Of a DNA stretch of 64,000 nt, positions 9,508 to 22,250 are shown one piece after another (position 1 is the first letter of the stretch; each line of letters starts with the position of its first letter). Under the pieces are notes generated by a model. It made no database searches, was not told where the DNA came from, and saw only the letters and a list, made by a program, of their open reading frames with translations. The translations under genes were made by a program, and so were the position numbers. Source of the stretch: Gnetum montanum (lineage: Eukaryota > Streptophyta > Gnetopsida > Gnetales > Gnetaceae); contig MNCI01011521.1 of the NCBI GenBank assembly GCA_015680685.1, forward strand, positions 30,023 to 94,022, written 5' to 3'.

Positions 9508-11080
9508 AACACTAATTTTTGTTTGGCTCTAAAGGATGATTTGCAAAAAATGATAGATAGTGGTGAAATGGTCTTAGACACATCCAATCTTGTATGCAAG
9601 TATGCAAAGACCCATTGAACATCAACAATGATCCATATACCATTGCTACATTCAACATTAGCAAGAATCCAAAACCTGCTAGGGAGCCATTTGTGATTTA
9701 GTTACCTCCTCATAATAAAAGGGCTTCAAATTCATTGAGTTTAAGAACTCCTTTGTCATAAGGATACCATCACCTACACCTCCTAAAGAACCATTTGCTA
9801 CTAAAGTGTCCCCATCTACCATTGTTAAGCTTGTAGCCCAATTTGATCAACGTCCTTTGGTGGTAGCTAATGCTTAGCCCCTCCATTGCCAAACAATAAG
9901 AAATCACCTCCAAAATAACATAAGAATCCAGCTCCTAAGCCTAAGGCCCAAGACAATACACAACCAAAGGTGTGAAAGGAAGCGGGCTCATTGAACCCTA
10001 CACCCATTTTAGCCATTCCCATGAGCTTTGATGATCAAGCTACTTTAATGAATCCATCTAGGGAGGACAACAAACAATAAGAAAAAGGAAAGGGGCCTAA
10101 ACCACAAACACTAAAATATGAGGTCAAAATCTTAGGTAGAATGAAGAATGTCAAGGACAATAAGAATGAAAAACGTCGAATAGTAACAAAGACTTCCTCA
10201 CTATCATGGAATAGGTCAAGCTTTCACTCAAACAGAAAAACATCTCTTTGAGCTTATATAACCTAGTGATGACCTCCTTTGCTCACCTCAAACCCTTGGT
10301 TAAGATGTTGACCTCCATTCCAGTCAGTGAGGATATTCTAGCTTACGAAGAGTACATTCATGTAGTAATGGTGCCACTTTCATCTTGGGAAGAAACAAAG
10401 TGAACCACCTTAATGTTTCGTGATAGTGAGGTAAAGACCAATTCGTAAAGTGGTGAGGTGTCAAGAGCTCCTCTCTTTATAACTTATATGAATTGATCAA
10501 TACAAGATACATGGGGTAAATGTTGATGACAGAGTGACTACAAATGTTATACCCATTTCCATCATGGAGTGTCTAAGTTTGGTAAAACATATGTAAAGTA
10601 CTTCCACTTCTACTCTTAAGTCCTTTAATGGATTACGGGTAGTAGTGAGAGAATCTATTTTGTTAGACTTCATTGCTGGGAAACAATTCCCCACATTTGT
10701 TGATTTCTAAGTAGTGGAAGAGATGCTAGTGTTCAATCTAATCCTAGGGAGGTCTTGGTTAGCCAAATTACAAGTGATCTCTTTCCCTATCCATAAAAAA
10801 AATTCATTTGCCTTATGAGGGAGGTGAAATTATAATCCATGGAGATAGTGTAGTCCTACCACTAAAAACAAAGTCAGAAATCACAATTATGTGGACCAAG
10901 TCAAGATGAATGACAACAGGTCATGAACGAATCATGGGGAGAGCTTCCATTCAATGTTGTAAGGGAAGGAAATGGAGAGTACAAGATTATGCAATAGAGG
11001 CCTTACACTTTCCCTAATATTTTGAGGATAGGAAATAGTTGCACAATTGAGTACATTGGCTAATCATTCAACCATGTATC
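9508..11080 (+). pseudogene. Tat-like gag C-terminus and protease remnant
   Basis: From about 10225 the plus strand reads TSLSLYNLVMTSFAHLKPLV, like the SLFALLxSSxxHRxxLxKxL linker before the protease in Tat-lineage elements. At 10711-10764 it reads VVEEMLVFNLILGRSWLA, the second conserved protease motif (usually FNxLLGRPWIH). Many stops lie between. The part before 10200 is Pro/Lys-rich gag-like sequence without a clear motif. Downstream (11080-11500) is AT-rich without recognised content. The element is interrupted at 11586 by a later insertion. Confidence 0.6.
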
Positions 11081-11518
11081 ATATGATGTAGCATTTTTTA
11101 CTTTGTAGTCTAGTTCTCAACTTTTATTTACATGTTTTATTTTATTTTACTTTACTCTATAAATTCTAGCTTTGTAATGCCTTATTTATGGATTTACTAC
11201 ATGGCCTTTGCTTTACACTTTTGTGATAAGTTTACAATTTATGCTTATTTCAATTTATGTTGACATAAAACTATAAAATGACATTAAAAAACCATAAAAA
11301 CCAAAAAATAATATGCTTTGGACTAAAACTAAAAATAGTAGCCATAGTCACATGGTGTGGCAAAAACAAAAATAAAATACCCCATAGCCATAGTTGCATT
11401 GTGCAATAGTTAATATAAAAAATAGTACATAGTCTTCAAAGGCTATGATAGAAAAAATAAACAACTACAACACTATAACCAAAATAACAAAATGTAGCAT
11501 GTCTAATAGTATCCAAGA

Positions 11519-11586
11519 CTAAACTAGAGGAGGAGGAGAAGCATCATCATCTACATCATCACCATCACTTGTGGCTTGTGAACAAC
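11519..11586 (-). pseudogene. Acidic C-terminal tail of an antisense gene-like stretch
   Basis: The minus strand reads SQATSDGDDVDDDASPPPLV followed by a stop at 11519-11521. With the 6.3-kb insertion at 11587-17915 removed, it would continue from 17916. An acidic tail directly before a stop suggests the end of a protein. See the entry for 17916-22250. Confidence 0.35.
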
Positions 11587-12499
11587 TGATGAGTGGCGAG
11601 GTACCCCTACACTCAACCATAAAAATACGAGTGTTCACGCACGATCTAGTTGAACTCCGTGGATGGGCTAGTTGTCATATCTAGATAGTTACATGTTAAT
11701 CACAGTTTGCTATCTTCCTACCTAGACTAGTATTTGCTTTGTCATGTATGGTTTAGTCCATAGTGAGGTGTATGATGTGGGCCTAAACTAGTGCTACTCC
11801 TAGAGGCAATGGAAAATAACTTTGTTTTAAGCTAAGAGGGAGTGGGAGAAGAGAATCTAAGCTAGCCTAAGTGCAATGAACATTCGTCCTTAATCATTCA
11901 TACACATCATGGACTTCGTGTACTACTTCTAGGATTACCAAGTGCATGTTACTTAAACATTCCTAGATATGCTACTAAGATACCAAGTAGTCACACTTAA
12001 ATGCTCGTGATTAATTCATATTCATTCTGCATTTAATAAAAAGGATAGTAAATGAGGGTAAAGAAATATTAATTAAGAAAATAATAAATAACAATAACAG
12101 TTAAGCAATTAAGATTAAGTGAATGTTGCAATGATGAAGTAATCTCAATCTTTATTGTCGATCATGTGCATGTCCAAGTACGTCACACTTGAATAAAGGT
12201 TCCATACAATTACAATCATCACACTGTGGGCATGCACTAGGGAAAGGATTGAGATGAACTAAAAATGAACAAAAAAGACTCTACTACTACACTTACTTAC
12301 TCTCCCTTTCCTATGCACCTAAATGTGGTATTTATAGGCTTACACAGGAACCACGATATTGTGTATCTGATATCATTACCTAGGCCACGATATTGTGTAT
12401 CCAATATCATGGGTTTGATATCGAGGGTTCGATGTCAAGGGTTCGATATTAGTACTTGACAAACCATGATTCATCATACCCCCATGATTGAATAACAAC

Positions 12500-13090
12500 T
12501 TGTCCTCAAGTCAAAGAAAGTGAGGAATAAGTTCATTCAATTACAAAAAGAGGATAGGTATGAGATTATTGAATGACCATGGACTATTTCATGTTGCAAT
12601 GTGGGACTAAACAAAATTTGGACATAGACAAAAAAGACAAAACTTGTGGAACTCATGGGATTCCTGGTGGTGGTGGCTCCTCCATGGGTGCCTTTCCTTT
12701 GTCCTGCACTTTAGGCTTCTAAGATTGATACCATTGAAGAAGCACCTAACATTTATCCTCTTCTATCCAAGGATTATGAGCAATCCATGCTCATGTTCCA
12801 ATGTTTGATGGAGTCGAAACTTCCCATGGACACGGTAGTTGTGGGAACACTTGATTGGCCTTGAGATGCCATGCCACAAATAGCCATCATTCCTTTTCAT
12901 AGGTTGGGACCTTGACCTCTCCACCTTTTGCTTGGCCATATTGTGTAGTGACAGGAGTTCCCTAATGGATGTTGAATGATTGTGCCTCCTACTCTACATG
13001 TTTTGCATGAGGTCCTTGGCCTCTTCCTCCCCCGAGGCATTCAGTTGCACCTTGAGAAGGTCCTCCTTGTTGTTCTCTTTTAAGGTCCAT
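12500..13090 (-). pseudogene. Decayed 3' ORF (Athila-like position)
   Basis: Equivalent to the plus-strand ORF starting at 62052: the minus strand has an ATG at 13090 followed by a short basic, Gly/Gln-rich start. Directly upstream is the sequence TTATAG and, further up, a CCTAACAA branch-point-like motif; the aligned donor site near 13164 is GC rather than GT. No conserved domain can be read after the first 60 codons. Confidence 0.4.
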
Positions 13091-14529
13091 CTATAATCAC
13101 ACAAAGATCAATTGTTAGGAAATTTATTGAAAGAAGTTCAATTATTTCATACCTTACTCATTGCCTTTAATAAATGTTGAATTCTTTACTTAGTGTGAGT
13201 TTAGAGTTAGAAATTTTTCAAGGAAGTTGCCCTAAAAGTTTAATGTCAAACTTGATTTGTTTAGGTAACACATAAAAGGACATGTAATGGTTTTGAGGAA
13301 CGTTTGATAAAATGATGACAAAGGAAAGAATAGATTTGGCAATGAAGTACTCAGAGGGTATAAAATGATGTGGTGTTGTGTAACAAGTACAAATTACAAA
13401 AGCCACACAAGTGGGTCCTCCCCAAAGCAAGTTCCAAGCTATAATGCCCTTACGTGACCACACCTTAAAATGTCCGTAGGTACTAGAAGGGTTAAATGTA
13501 ATCTACACTGATGCAACAAAACACACACATGTTAAATACCACCACGATGAGGTATGAATTCTATGCCACACAAGACACAAGTTAGAAATACTTAGATAGT
13601 AAGTTGAAACGAGTTGTAGAAGGGATTGTAGAGATTGGAACATGAGGTAATTGACCCAGGATATGATGAATCTCGAGTGTAGGATGTGATTAATGTGTCA
13701 TTAGCCTATTGCTTCAAAATCAAGACCAAGTCCATTCCTTCGATCAGCGATATCGCATTGTTTCATTGAATGATGGACAACCATAAGAGCACCACAACAG
13801 CAAGGCATATGATCACTTGGTGTTTTTTCCAAGAGAGGAGTGATTTAGAATCTATGGAACACACACAATTTTTCTTTGATCTTTTCTTGTGTGGTTCATC
13901 TTCTTCTTCTTCTTTTCAAGCTACTTTGGCACTGTGTTCTTTTCAACAGTGAACCAAAGAAGACACCAACCTTCAAGCATGGGTGCATGTCTTTCTAGTG
14001 GAACCCCCTAAAATAGCATTGAGTTTCTTTATTGAGTGCCTTTATTACTCTTACTCCCATTTTTCGTTATATCTACAAGGATCTTAGTACAACCAGGATG
14101 CATGATAGCACCTATAGATGTCACCAAACAGAATCCATAACTCCCCTTGATGTCGCACCCTGGCCATTCCTTCTTAGTCTATCATTTCTTTGCTCTGGGC
14201 ATAATGAGCACAAAAGTACTTTTTAGTTTCATGATGATAAGAATATCATCATACCTAGAGTAGAACCTCTTATTAATAGAATGGTTGGGTGGATGTGGTG
14301 GGCTTACTGTCCAAATAATTAGTCACCTGAGACTTGATAGCATAGAACAACACCTCAACCAACTGGTTACATGAGTATTTTATTTACTGATGAGAGTACC
14401 CTCAAAAAGGTAAAACAATAAAATGATAAATAAAAAGATAAAACAAAAAATTGAAAGATGAAAAAACTGGAAAACAAAAAATTGTAAAGTTAAAAAAAGA
14501 AAAAGAAAAATATTTATTAATTCTGCTTG

Positions 14530-16851
14530 TTAGAATGGAGGATATCCCCCATAACTAAAATTTTGATCATGGCGAGAATAAATAAATGGAAGGTTGGGAT
14601 CAATGCTTTTTGGAAATATTGGGACCTGATCATATCCAAACCATTGGGTGTATTTTGATGGGGTGTTTGGAATGTACCCAAATTGGGGTTCACACACTTG
14701 ATTAAAGTTGACGTAGTAGGGAAAGTTATAAGATGTCGTTAATTGATGAAGAGTTGACCCACTATGGCACTTGTGAGTATAAAATGGTATGCAAGGATTG
14801 ATATGTCTCCCTACATGGCTATATTCATTAGGCCTCATGGTTGTTGGAGTATCAATTGGTGGCCCTGATAAGGTAACACGAGGCGTTGGGTTCAAGGAGA
14901 AAAATGCACCACAGTGTTGAACTTGTGCTAAGTGGGAGGGTGCAGTGGTCTCGGAACTGTGCTGTGCCTTTCTACAGTCATGTCTAAAGAAGGGATGCTT
15001 TTGATGTTGTGGAGGATTCCCACTATGGTTAACAATAGCAGCACAAGTAACATTTGTGGGTCAATGCTGTGGTGCAAATCCTTTTGGCACAACTAGTGGC
15101 AATGTAGAAGGGGGTGAAGGATAAGAATATTGAATTTGAGGAGAAGTGTAAGACACATGAGGGGGTAATTTTTTTGGAGAGGACATGAGCTAATAGTACT
15201 TAGGAGAATGATAACAATGTGGTGAGATATAGGATGTTAAGCTAGTTAGGGAAATAGGATGCTAAACCTGATAAGCGCTTGGGTTCAGATGATATGAAAG
15301 GTATGACCAGTTTGGGGGTGGCCTCCCCCACAACTAGGATTTTTGCCACTATGATTGAACACAGTATTTTTGTATGAACTCTAGATGTAACATTCTTCCC
15401 CAATCCTCATGTAAAGGTGACAAGATTGGGCATTGACCTTTGGGATGATCATACAAGCAAATGTTACGTCGATACATATGATTAGAAGTTGAGTTCTTAT
15501 TCTCTTCAACCCTTCTTTTCGATTGTCTAGTGGTGTTTTGTCCTGTTTCTTCATTCGTCATGGTTCTACCTCTAATAATGTTGGCATATTCTCTACATTT
15601 TTCATGTATCAATTCCATCATCTAATTGATCTTTATCTCAATTTCATCTAGTGATTGCAGCATTGGCAAAGATGATTTCACCTCGAGGTGAGTTGATTTC
15701 TCCTCTTCATGATCATGGACCTTTGCTATTTTGAGATTTTGGTCTTGTTGAGGGCCTTCAACATTCTCCCATTCAGCTATTTCTCCTTCTTATTTTTCTA
15801 CCTACTTAATAAGCTCTTGGAATTGGTGGGTCTATAGCTCATATAGTTGACCTGGGGCATACATCCCTAGGGTCTCCCTTGTTTCATTATAGAGCCCATC
15901 TATGATGTGATACATTAGCCTTTCCTCGGAGAACCCATGACCTAGGTAATTGTTTAACAATGAATAGTATCTTTCTAAGGCCATGTCCAAGGTATCAAGT
16001 TTCTCTTATTTCCACTCTTGGATTTGTCTCCTCAAGGTTGACACTCTTGCATAAGTTTGATAATTTTCATTGAAGAGCTCTAACATTGTTAGCCAACATT
16101 GAATTAATTTTGGTCTTAATGACCTATGCCATACTTTTGCTTGGCCAACAAGTGTTAGAGAAAAGAGTTTAAGTTTTTGCCATCCATTATCAATATTGTT
16201 CCATACACAGGCATCATGAAAGGCTTGTAAATGATGTTGTAGATCTAAATCATAGCCTCCTGAAAACTTAGAAAAGTTTTTTAAATCAAGCCTAGGTAGA
16301 CGACTTTCTTTGCGATGCCTGTAGGATATTTGAACAACCTCTTATATATGCATTAGGATCTTAGTGGCCAGTAGGGATTCATTGTCACTAGGTAGGTTCT
16401 GAATTTATGAGTTGGAACAATGTTGTTCTTGTTCATGTTGGCATTCTTGATTTTTCCTATGAGCTTGATTTTTAGTTCTACGTCGATCCCTTGAAAGATG
16501 GTCATCCATGTCACGACCTGACATTGAAGTAGTAGAGTAAGAGAAAGAACTAGAAAACTCATCATGAATTTTGTAAATCTTCCAATCATCCCAGAATAAA
16601 TTATTGTTAACTATTGAGAAGGTCCCAGGCCTTACGGGCCCCCTTGTTCTATGGGATATCCCATCCTCACTAGAGGTGTCAGAGTTGGATGATGAGAGTT
16701 CTTGAGTACCATTGGAGTGTTCATGAACATAGGGGATTCCTACATAAGGTTGAGTACTCCAACCTTCATCTTCATCATCATATAATTTGTTGGTTCTCCA
16801 ATGAATTGCCTCACTAGTTGTGGCGTTAGCATGATCTTGTGATGGAGACAT
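14530..16851 (-). pseudogene. Broken gag of the 11587-17915 element
   Basis: Begins MSPSQDHANATTSEAIHWRT and ends with a YGGYPPF-like tail and stop at 14530, so start, end and length agree with the intact gag at 54691-56670. Internal stops and frameshifts break it into short pieces; recognisable ones are the N-terminus (16851-16405), the zinc-knuckle region NICLYDHPKGQC (about 15440) and the Pro/His-rich tail (14895-14530). Confidence 0.85.
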
Positions 16852-18745
16852 TATTACAAATTTTGTGTGACTTACTTGAAATTAATCTCTTTTCTAAAAG
16901 ATATATCATGAATACTTTGTTACAATGATCTTGTATGATATAACTAATCTAAATAACTAGCACCATCCCTAGAAATGGTGCCAATGATGAGTGGCGAGGT
17001 ACCCCTACACTCAACCATACAAATATGAGCATTCACGCATGATCCGGTTGAACTCCATAGATAGGCTAGTTGTGTTATCTAGATAGTTACACGTTGATCA
17101 TAGTTTGTTGTCTTCCCACTTGGACTAGTATTTGCTTTATCATGTATGGTTTATTCTAGAGTGAGGTGTATGATGTGGACCTAAACTATTGCTACTCCTA
17201 CAGGCAATGGAAAATAACTTTGTTTTAAGCTAAGAGGGAGTGGGAGAAGAGAATCTAAGCTAGCCTAAGTGTAATGAGCATCCATCCTTAATCATCCGTA
17301 CACATCTTGGACTTCATGTACTACTTCTAGGATTACCAAGCACATGTTACTTAAACACTCCTAGATATGCTACTAGGATACCAAGTAGTCACACTTAAAT
17401 GCTTGTGATTAAGTCACACTCATTTCGTGTTTAATAAAAAGGATAGTAAATGAGGGTAAATAAATATTGATTAATAAAAAATAAATAATAATAATAGTTA
17501 ATTAATTAAGATTAAGTGAATGTTGCAATGATGAAGTAATCTCAATATTTATTGCTGATCATATGTGTGTCCAAGTATGTCACACTCGAATAAAGGTTCT
17601 GTACAATTACAATCATCACACTACAGGCATGCACTGGGGAAAGGGTTGAGATGAACTAAAAATTAATAAAAAAGACTCTACTACTACACTTACTTACTAT
17701 CCCCTTCCTATGCACCTAAATGTGGTATTTATAGGCTTACATAAGAACCACAATATCATGTATTCAATATTGTTACCCAAGTCACGATATCACGTACCTG
17801 ATGTCACGGGTCTGATATTGAGGATCCAATATCGAGTGTCCAATGTCAAGGGTTCAATGTCAAGGGTCCGATGTCAAGGGTTTGATATCATCACCTAACA
17901 AACCATGATTCATCAACAACAAAATGTACAAATAATTAGTGATCATGATGACCAAAATATATGACTACAAAACTAAACTGAAGACTAAAGTATGTTCATA
18001 CAAACCTCAGGGAATTACATAGTAATATCTTCTAGACTAAAGTTCTAGAGACTAGTCTCTATCTTGTGAAGAATTTTATCTTCACTCATGTTATCTTAGT
18101 CAATTTCACCTAGATCTACTCCTGTTAGGACCTTTCCCCTCTTGATGTCTATCCACTTGGGAGGATCACAAAAAAGGTTAGCTATAGTAGTCTTTCCAGA
18201 TGTAGTAGTAATATGAGGGGTAGGAGAATCAATCACCACCATTGAATCTATGAAAATCTTGAAGGTGTCCTCTACATTTATCCCCTACACAAAAAACTTA
18301 AGCTTTTGTTGTTCAATAGCCTTTGTATGCTACAACTTCAAATAACTCTTCTTCTTTACCTTGTATTGTTGCTTGTGGTCCTTTTGTTTTTTTCCCCACT
18401 CAAGGACCCAAGCATAATAATCCCTCTAATCCATGGTCTTACGAATCAATAACTTTATATGCATATCTTTTTTTTGTATTTCTTTTGGCTAGATTAACCT
18501 TGCTTTGGATAACACTCCAATACCATGACCACTCAATCTCCTTTGTGCGCAAAGAGTCCTTGTTAGCTCCATGAGCTTCTATGAACTCCTTGTGATCGTG
18601 AACGCTCTTGTTCTCATTCAATAGCTCCTTTACCTACTTTCTCAAAGCCACAGCCTCCTCCCATAGAAATTCATTGCAGTATTGGGACTCTCAAGATGCC
18701 CTTACATGTGAGATAGTACATTGGGAACCCACCTCTTACAACCTC

Positions 18746-19580
18746 TGATGAGTCATGATTTGCCTAGCTTTGATATCGAATATATGATATTAGGCCCCTA
18801 GATGTGTTATTAGATATCCAATATCAGGGGGTATGGGCTGGCCTAGAAATATAGTACTTGGGCACACAGTTTGGGTAATAGTTTTGCATTATTTTTTCAT
18901 AGTTCTATCAATAGAGTAGTTAAAAGTCTTATAGTTTTATTCAGTAATCTTACAAAATAGTCAATGAGTGCCCATAGAATGGATCTGAGTTAGTTGTATG
19001 AAGTCTTATTCGAGTGGCAATGTACCTAGATGTATTCCATGAATGGCAATAAGATTGAGATTGATTCTTATTCATTGTAGCACTTTGACTTAGATTAGAT
19101 TTACTTTTCATGTACTTAGTTAATATTTAAATTTTAATACATGTTAATTAATTTGTCACATAAGTACAATCACTTTGAGCATGCACATGACTCTTGGTAA
19201 TCCTTGCAATGCTTAACATTTGGTAACCTAGCAGTGTTATATGTGTTCAGGATGTGCACAAGAAGTGGGATTGGATACTTATGTTAGGGTAGTTGATTAT
19301 TAATTAGTAATTAGATTAGTTGAATTGATTATAAATTGATTTTCAACCTATTTTTAATTATAGAAAAATAAAATATAAAATGATAAAGTTCATATGCCTC
19401 ATTTTGGACTAAACCATATGTGACAAAGCTACCACTAGTTCAAGTGGGAAGACAACAAACTACGATCAAGGCATAGTGATCTAGATGCCACAACTAGTCC
19501 CATCCACAAAATTTAACTAGATCGTGTGTGAATGTTTGTGATTCGTATGGTTGGATGTAGGGGTACCTCATTGCTCATCA
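18746..19580 (+). mobile_element. Solo LTR, TSD ACCTC
   Basis: Starts TGATGAGTCATGATTTGCC and ends TTGCTCATCA, with the AGTGT-like GGATGTAGGGGTACC block near the end as in the other family LTRs. The pentamer ACCTC flanks both sides (18741-18745, 19581-19585). U3 has degenerate GATATC motifs at 18770-18830. No interior follows, so it is the product of LTR-LTR recombination. Confidence 0.9.
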
Positions 19581-22024
19581 ACCTCCATGGAACATTTTCC
19601 ATGTCAGGTGGTAGTGTAGGAAGATCATCAAGCTCAATGTCTCACATAGGATCCTGTCTAACTTTGGACACTATAAAAGCCAAAGCAAAACACAAAAATA
19701 AAAATAACAATAACAAAAAAAATATTTTAAACTACTTCAATCATGTAACCATAAAATATAAAAGGCCATAAAAATGTGAAAAAAAAAAACAAAAATGTGC
19801 TAATTGTTCTTACCAACATTGAGGACTATCTGTTGTAACAAATCAATCATATCATCCACCATGCCTTACATGAATTCCACCATATCTAGAACCTTAGTCC
19901 AAGGCTTGAAATGAAACCTGTATGTGGATGCTTCTGGAGGGGTTTCATGTACTACAACAACCATAACCATCAACAAAATTTTCAAGGATAGATAAACTTA
20001 AAAAAAAAAATATAAACAAAACCAAAGATTACTTGGAAGCTCATGTGGCATATCCACAAGGAAAGTGCCTTCTAGAGATAAGTTCTTGATTATAGAATCC
20101 ATGACATCCAATGCTATCTTGGATGTCCTCTCTTCTTCCTCCTTGTGTATTAGCTCCTCTTCCTTGCATCTTTGTTTTGCTTCCACAGTAGCTTGGGTAG
20201 CCAACCCTTGTTGTCTCCTTGCAACCATGTCAAAGTAAAAATATAGAACAAGTTAGCGAACCTTTTTTTTAACAACAATATAAATATATAACCACATAAA
20301 ACAACATAAAAACATATAAAATAAAAACATAAAAAATATATACATACATACCTACAATAAATTGATGCATCTTGCAAACTTGATGGATACCTTATTACGT
20401 GCTAGCTGATTAACAACATGAACATTTGCTTCAACCTATGGCCTCTTCATCTTCTCTTTAGCTATGCCATCAGCTTTTGAATGTACCTTTTTAGCTCTCT
20501 TGGAATTACCATGCGTAACATGGGGTTCAACCCCCATGTTGTCAGGGAAAGGACATCATGCACCACTAAACGATTTAGTGATAATTGATAGTGACACTCT
20601 AATATCCACAACTAGTGGGTCTTGGACATGCATCACTTGAACAATGTGCTTGAACCAAGGCTTAGAAAGTTGAAAGGAATCATGAATCATCCACTTTCCA
20701 TCTCTCTTGATCACCAGGAATTCTACAAACCTTCTAAGATACACAACATAGAATGTGTAATGCATGTAATGTATTGAATTAAGGATGTTGTAGAATTTTT
20801 GGATTTCATCTCATAACCCAATGATCATAAATGCAACCTAGTTAAATCTAGTACCATTGCTTAAGATCCTTTTCATGGTCCAAGCTTGTTGAGCACCAAT
20901 TGTATTTTGTGATAACAACATAGGAAAGGTTGTAGAATGAACTAGAGGAAATGTAGACTTACTAATACTTAAAACCACAAGGAAACCATGAATATAGAAG
21001 ATGAATTTGTTAACTTCCTAATCGAAGGAATTAATCACATTCAACATCTTTGATGCTGACATCGATGGAATAGGAAGCATAAACAAATCAAGAAAACCTA
21101 CATTAGTGATCCTTTATTGAATCTCGTTAGGAGCTCTACTTGCTATCCATTCCTGTGATGAGTCTACTTCATCCCACTTAAGTTGAACCTTCTCCTTGGC
21201 ATGACCCAAAATAGTCATAGCCAAAGTAGACTCATGCACGAGAACTACAACCCAACATAAGTAGCCCATTAGCCTCTTTCATAAGTAGACAATCCAATGC
21301 CATAAAGTATAATAACTAAAACAAAAAACTAAAAGCTAACTAGAAGATAAAAATTCTATGAAAGTTGACCACACTTATAGGCTTAGGAAAAGCTAGAACC
21401 TTAAGATGGATGTGTGCACATACCCTTAGATCAGGATGATCCCATGAATCATGTATATGACAACTAGCTACACATGTGCTAAATACATTGGAATACCATG
21501 AAGTATACTTGCCAAAGTATTCATGAAGTTGGTCAAGAAATTATAATCTTACATCCTTGCCTTACATGAATACATCCAAGGTTGTACGGGCCAAATATAG
21601 AGTTTGGTCACTTCTTACTAATCCTCCACTATTTACCTTATACCTCTAAACAAAACAAAGAAAAAAAAAACAAACCATGAAAATAATCAAAATGAACAAC
21701 TTTGAAGTAACAAAAAAAAAAAAACAAAATGATAAATTGAGACAAAGCTTACATGTCTAGGAGGTAGAAAGTCCCAAAAGGATTTTGGAACAAACTATTT
21801 GTTTGATGACCAATCATTAAAGTGTTGTCAACATTGTACTATGAAAACTCTAGCATCTCCCAAATCTATGACAACTTTTGAATCCTCAAAGTGAAAAAAA
21901 AAAACCATTATTCTATTTAATTTTTACTTGAGTATTGGGATCATTAACCATAAACCTCATGATACATCTAGAAGAGCTTGATAAGAGAGTCTTCGTGATC
22001 ACAGATGCTACATGCACTGCCAAG

Positions 22025-22123
22025 TATGACCACATGATCACACCATAATTTTGGAGCAAATACATAAGGAACTCTTTTTCTTTATGACCACATGATCACA
22101 CCATAATTTTGGAGCAAATACAT
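22025..22123. repeat. 41-bp direct duplication, 58-bp offset
   Basis: The 41 bases at 22025-22065 recur without change at 22083-22123, separated by 17 bases. Exact identity in otherwise decayed surroundings points to a recent local duplication or an assembly artefact. Confidence 0.85.
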
Positions 22124-22250
22124 GATAGTCAATGCTGAAATTAGGATTAAGGCTATTTTGTGTAGCCATCCCAATGTAGCACAAGATCCCTACCAGTTCA
22201 ATGATGATCAAAATGGATTTTAGCAATGCCCTACATGAAGCCAAAACATA

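Larger units (their letters stand above)
11587..17915 (-). mobile_element. Gag-only LTR retrotransposon, TSD ACAAC
   Basis: LTRs at 11587-12476 (3', 890 bp) and 16985-17915 (5', 931 bp) both begin TGATGAATCATGGTTTGT and end CGCCACTCATCA on the minus strand. The pentamer ACAAC flanks both sides (11582-11586, 17916-17920). The primer site TGGCACCATTTCTAGGGA (16966-16983) is a decayed match to the tRNA-Asp type seen at 54561. The polypurine tract ATCATGGGGGTA abuts the 3' LTR at 12477. The interior holds a broken gag, the conserved non-coding block at about 13380-14240 and a decayed 3' ORF; no pol domain is visible. Confidence 0.92.
17916..22250 (-). pseudogene. Decayed gene-like region antisense to the Tat remnants
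   Basis: Several minus-strand stretches read as protein with few stops: ENKSVHDHKEFIEAHGANKD (about 18600), an Arg/Glu-rich coiled-coil-like run (20228-19998), FVEFLVIKRDGKWMIHDSFQ (about 20720), SQNTIGAQQAWTMKRILSNG (about 20900), and LARTTLDVFM, FLDQLHEYFGKYTSWYSNVF (about 21560). They are separated by A/T-rich gaps that could be introns or insertions, and a solo LTR interrupts at 18746-19580. It may be an antisense ORF of a Tat-like element, or a decayed host gene. I do not recognise the protein. Confidence 0.35.

Noticed and set aside
228-9512. GACAT/AACAC as a firm target duplication of the long-LTR element
   Set aside because: Only 3 of 5 bases agree; kept as suggestive because both differences are transitions.
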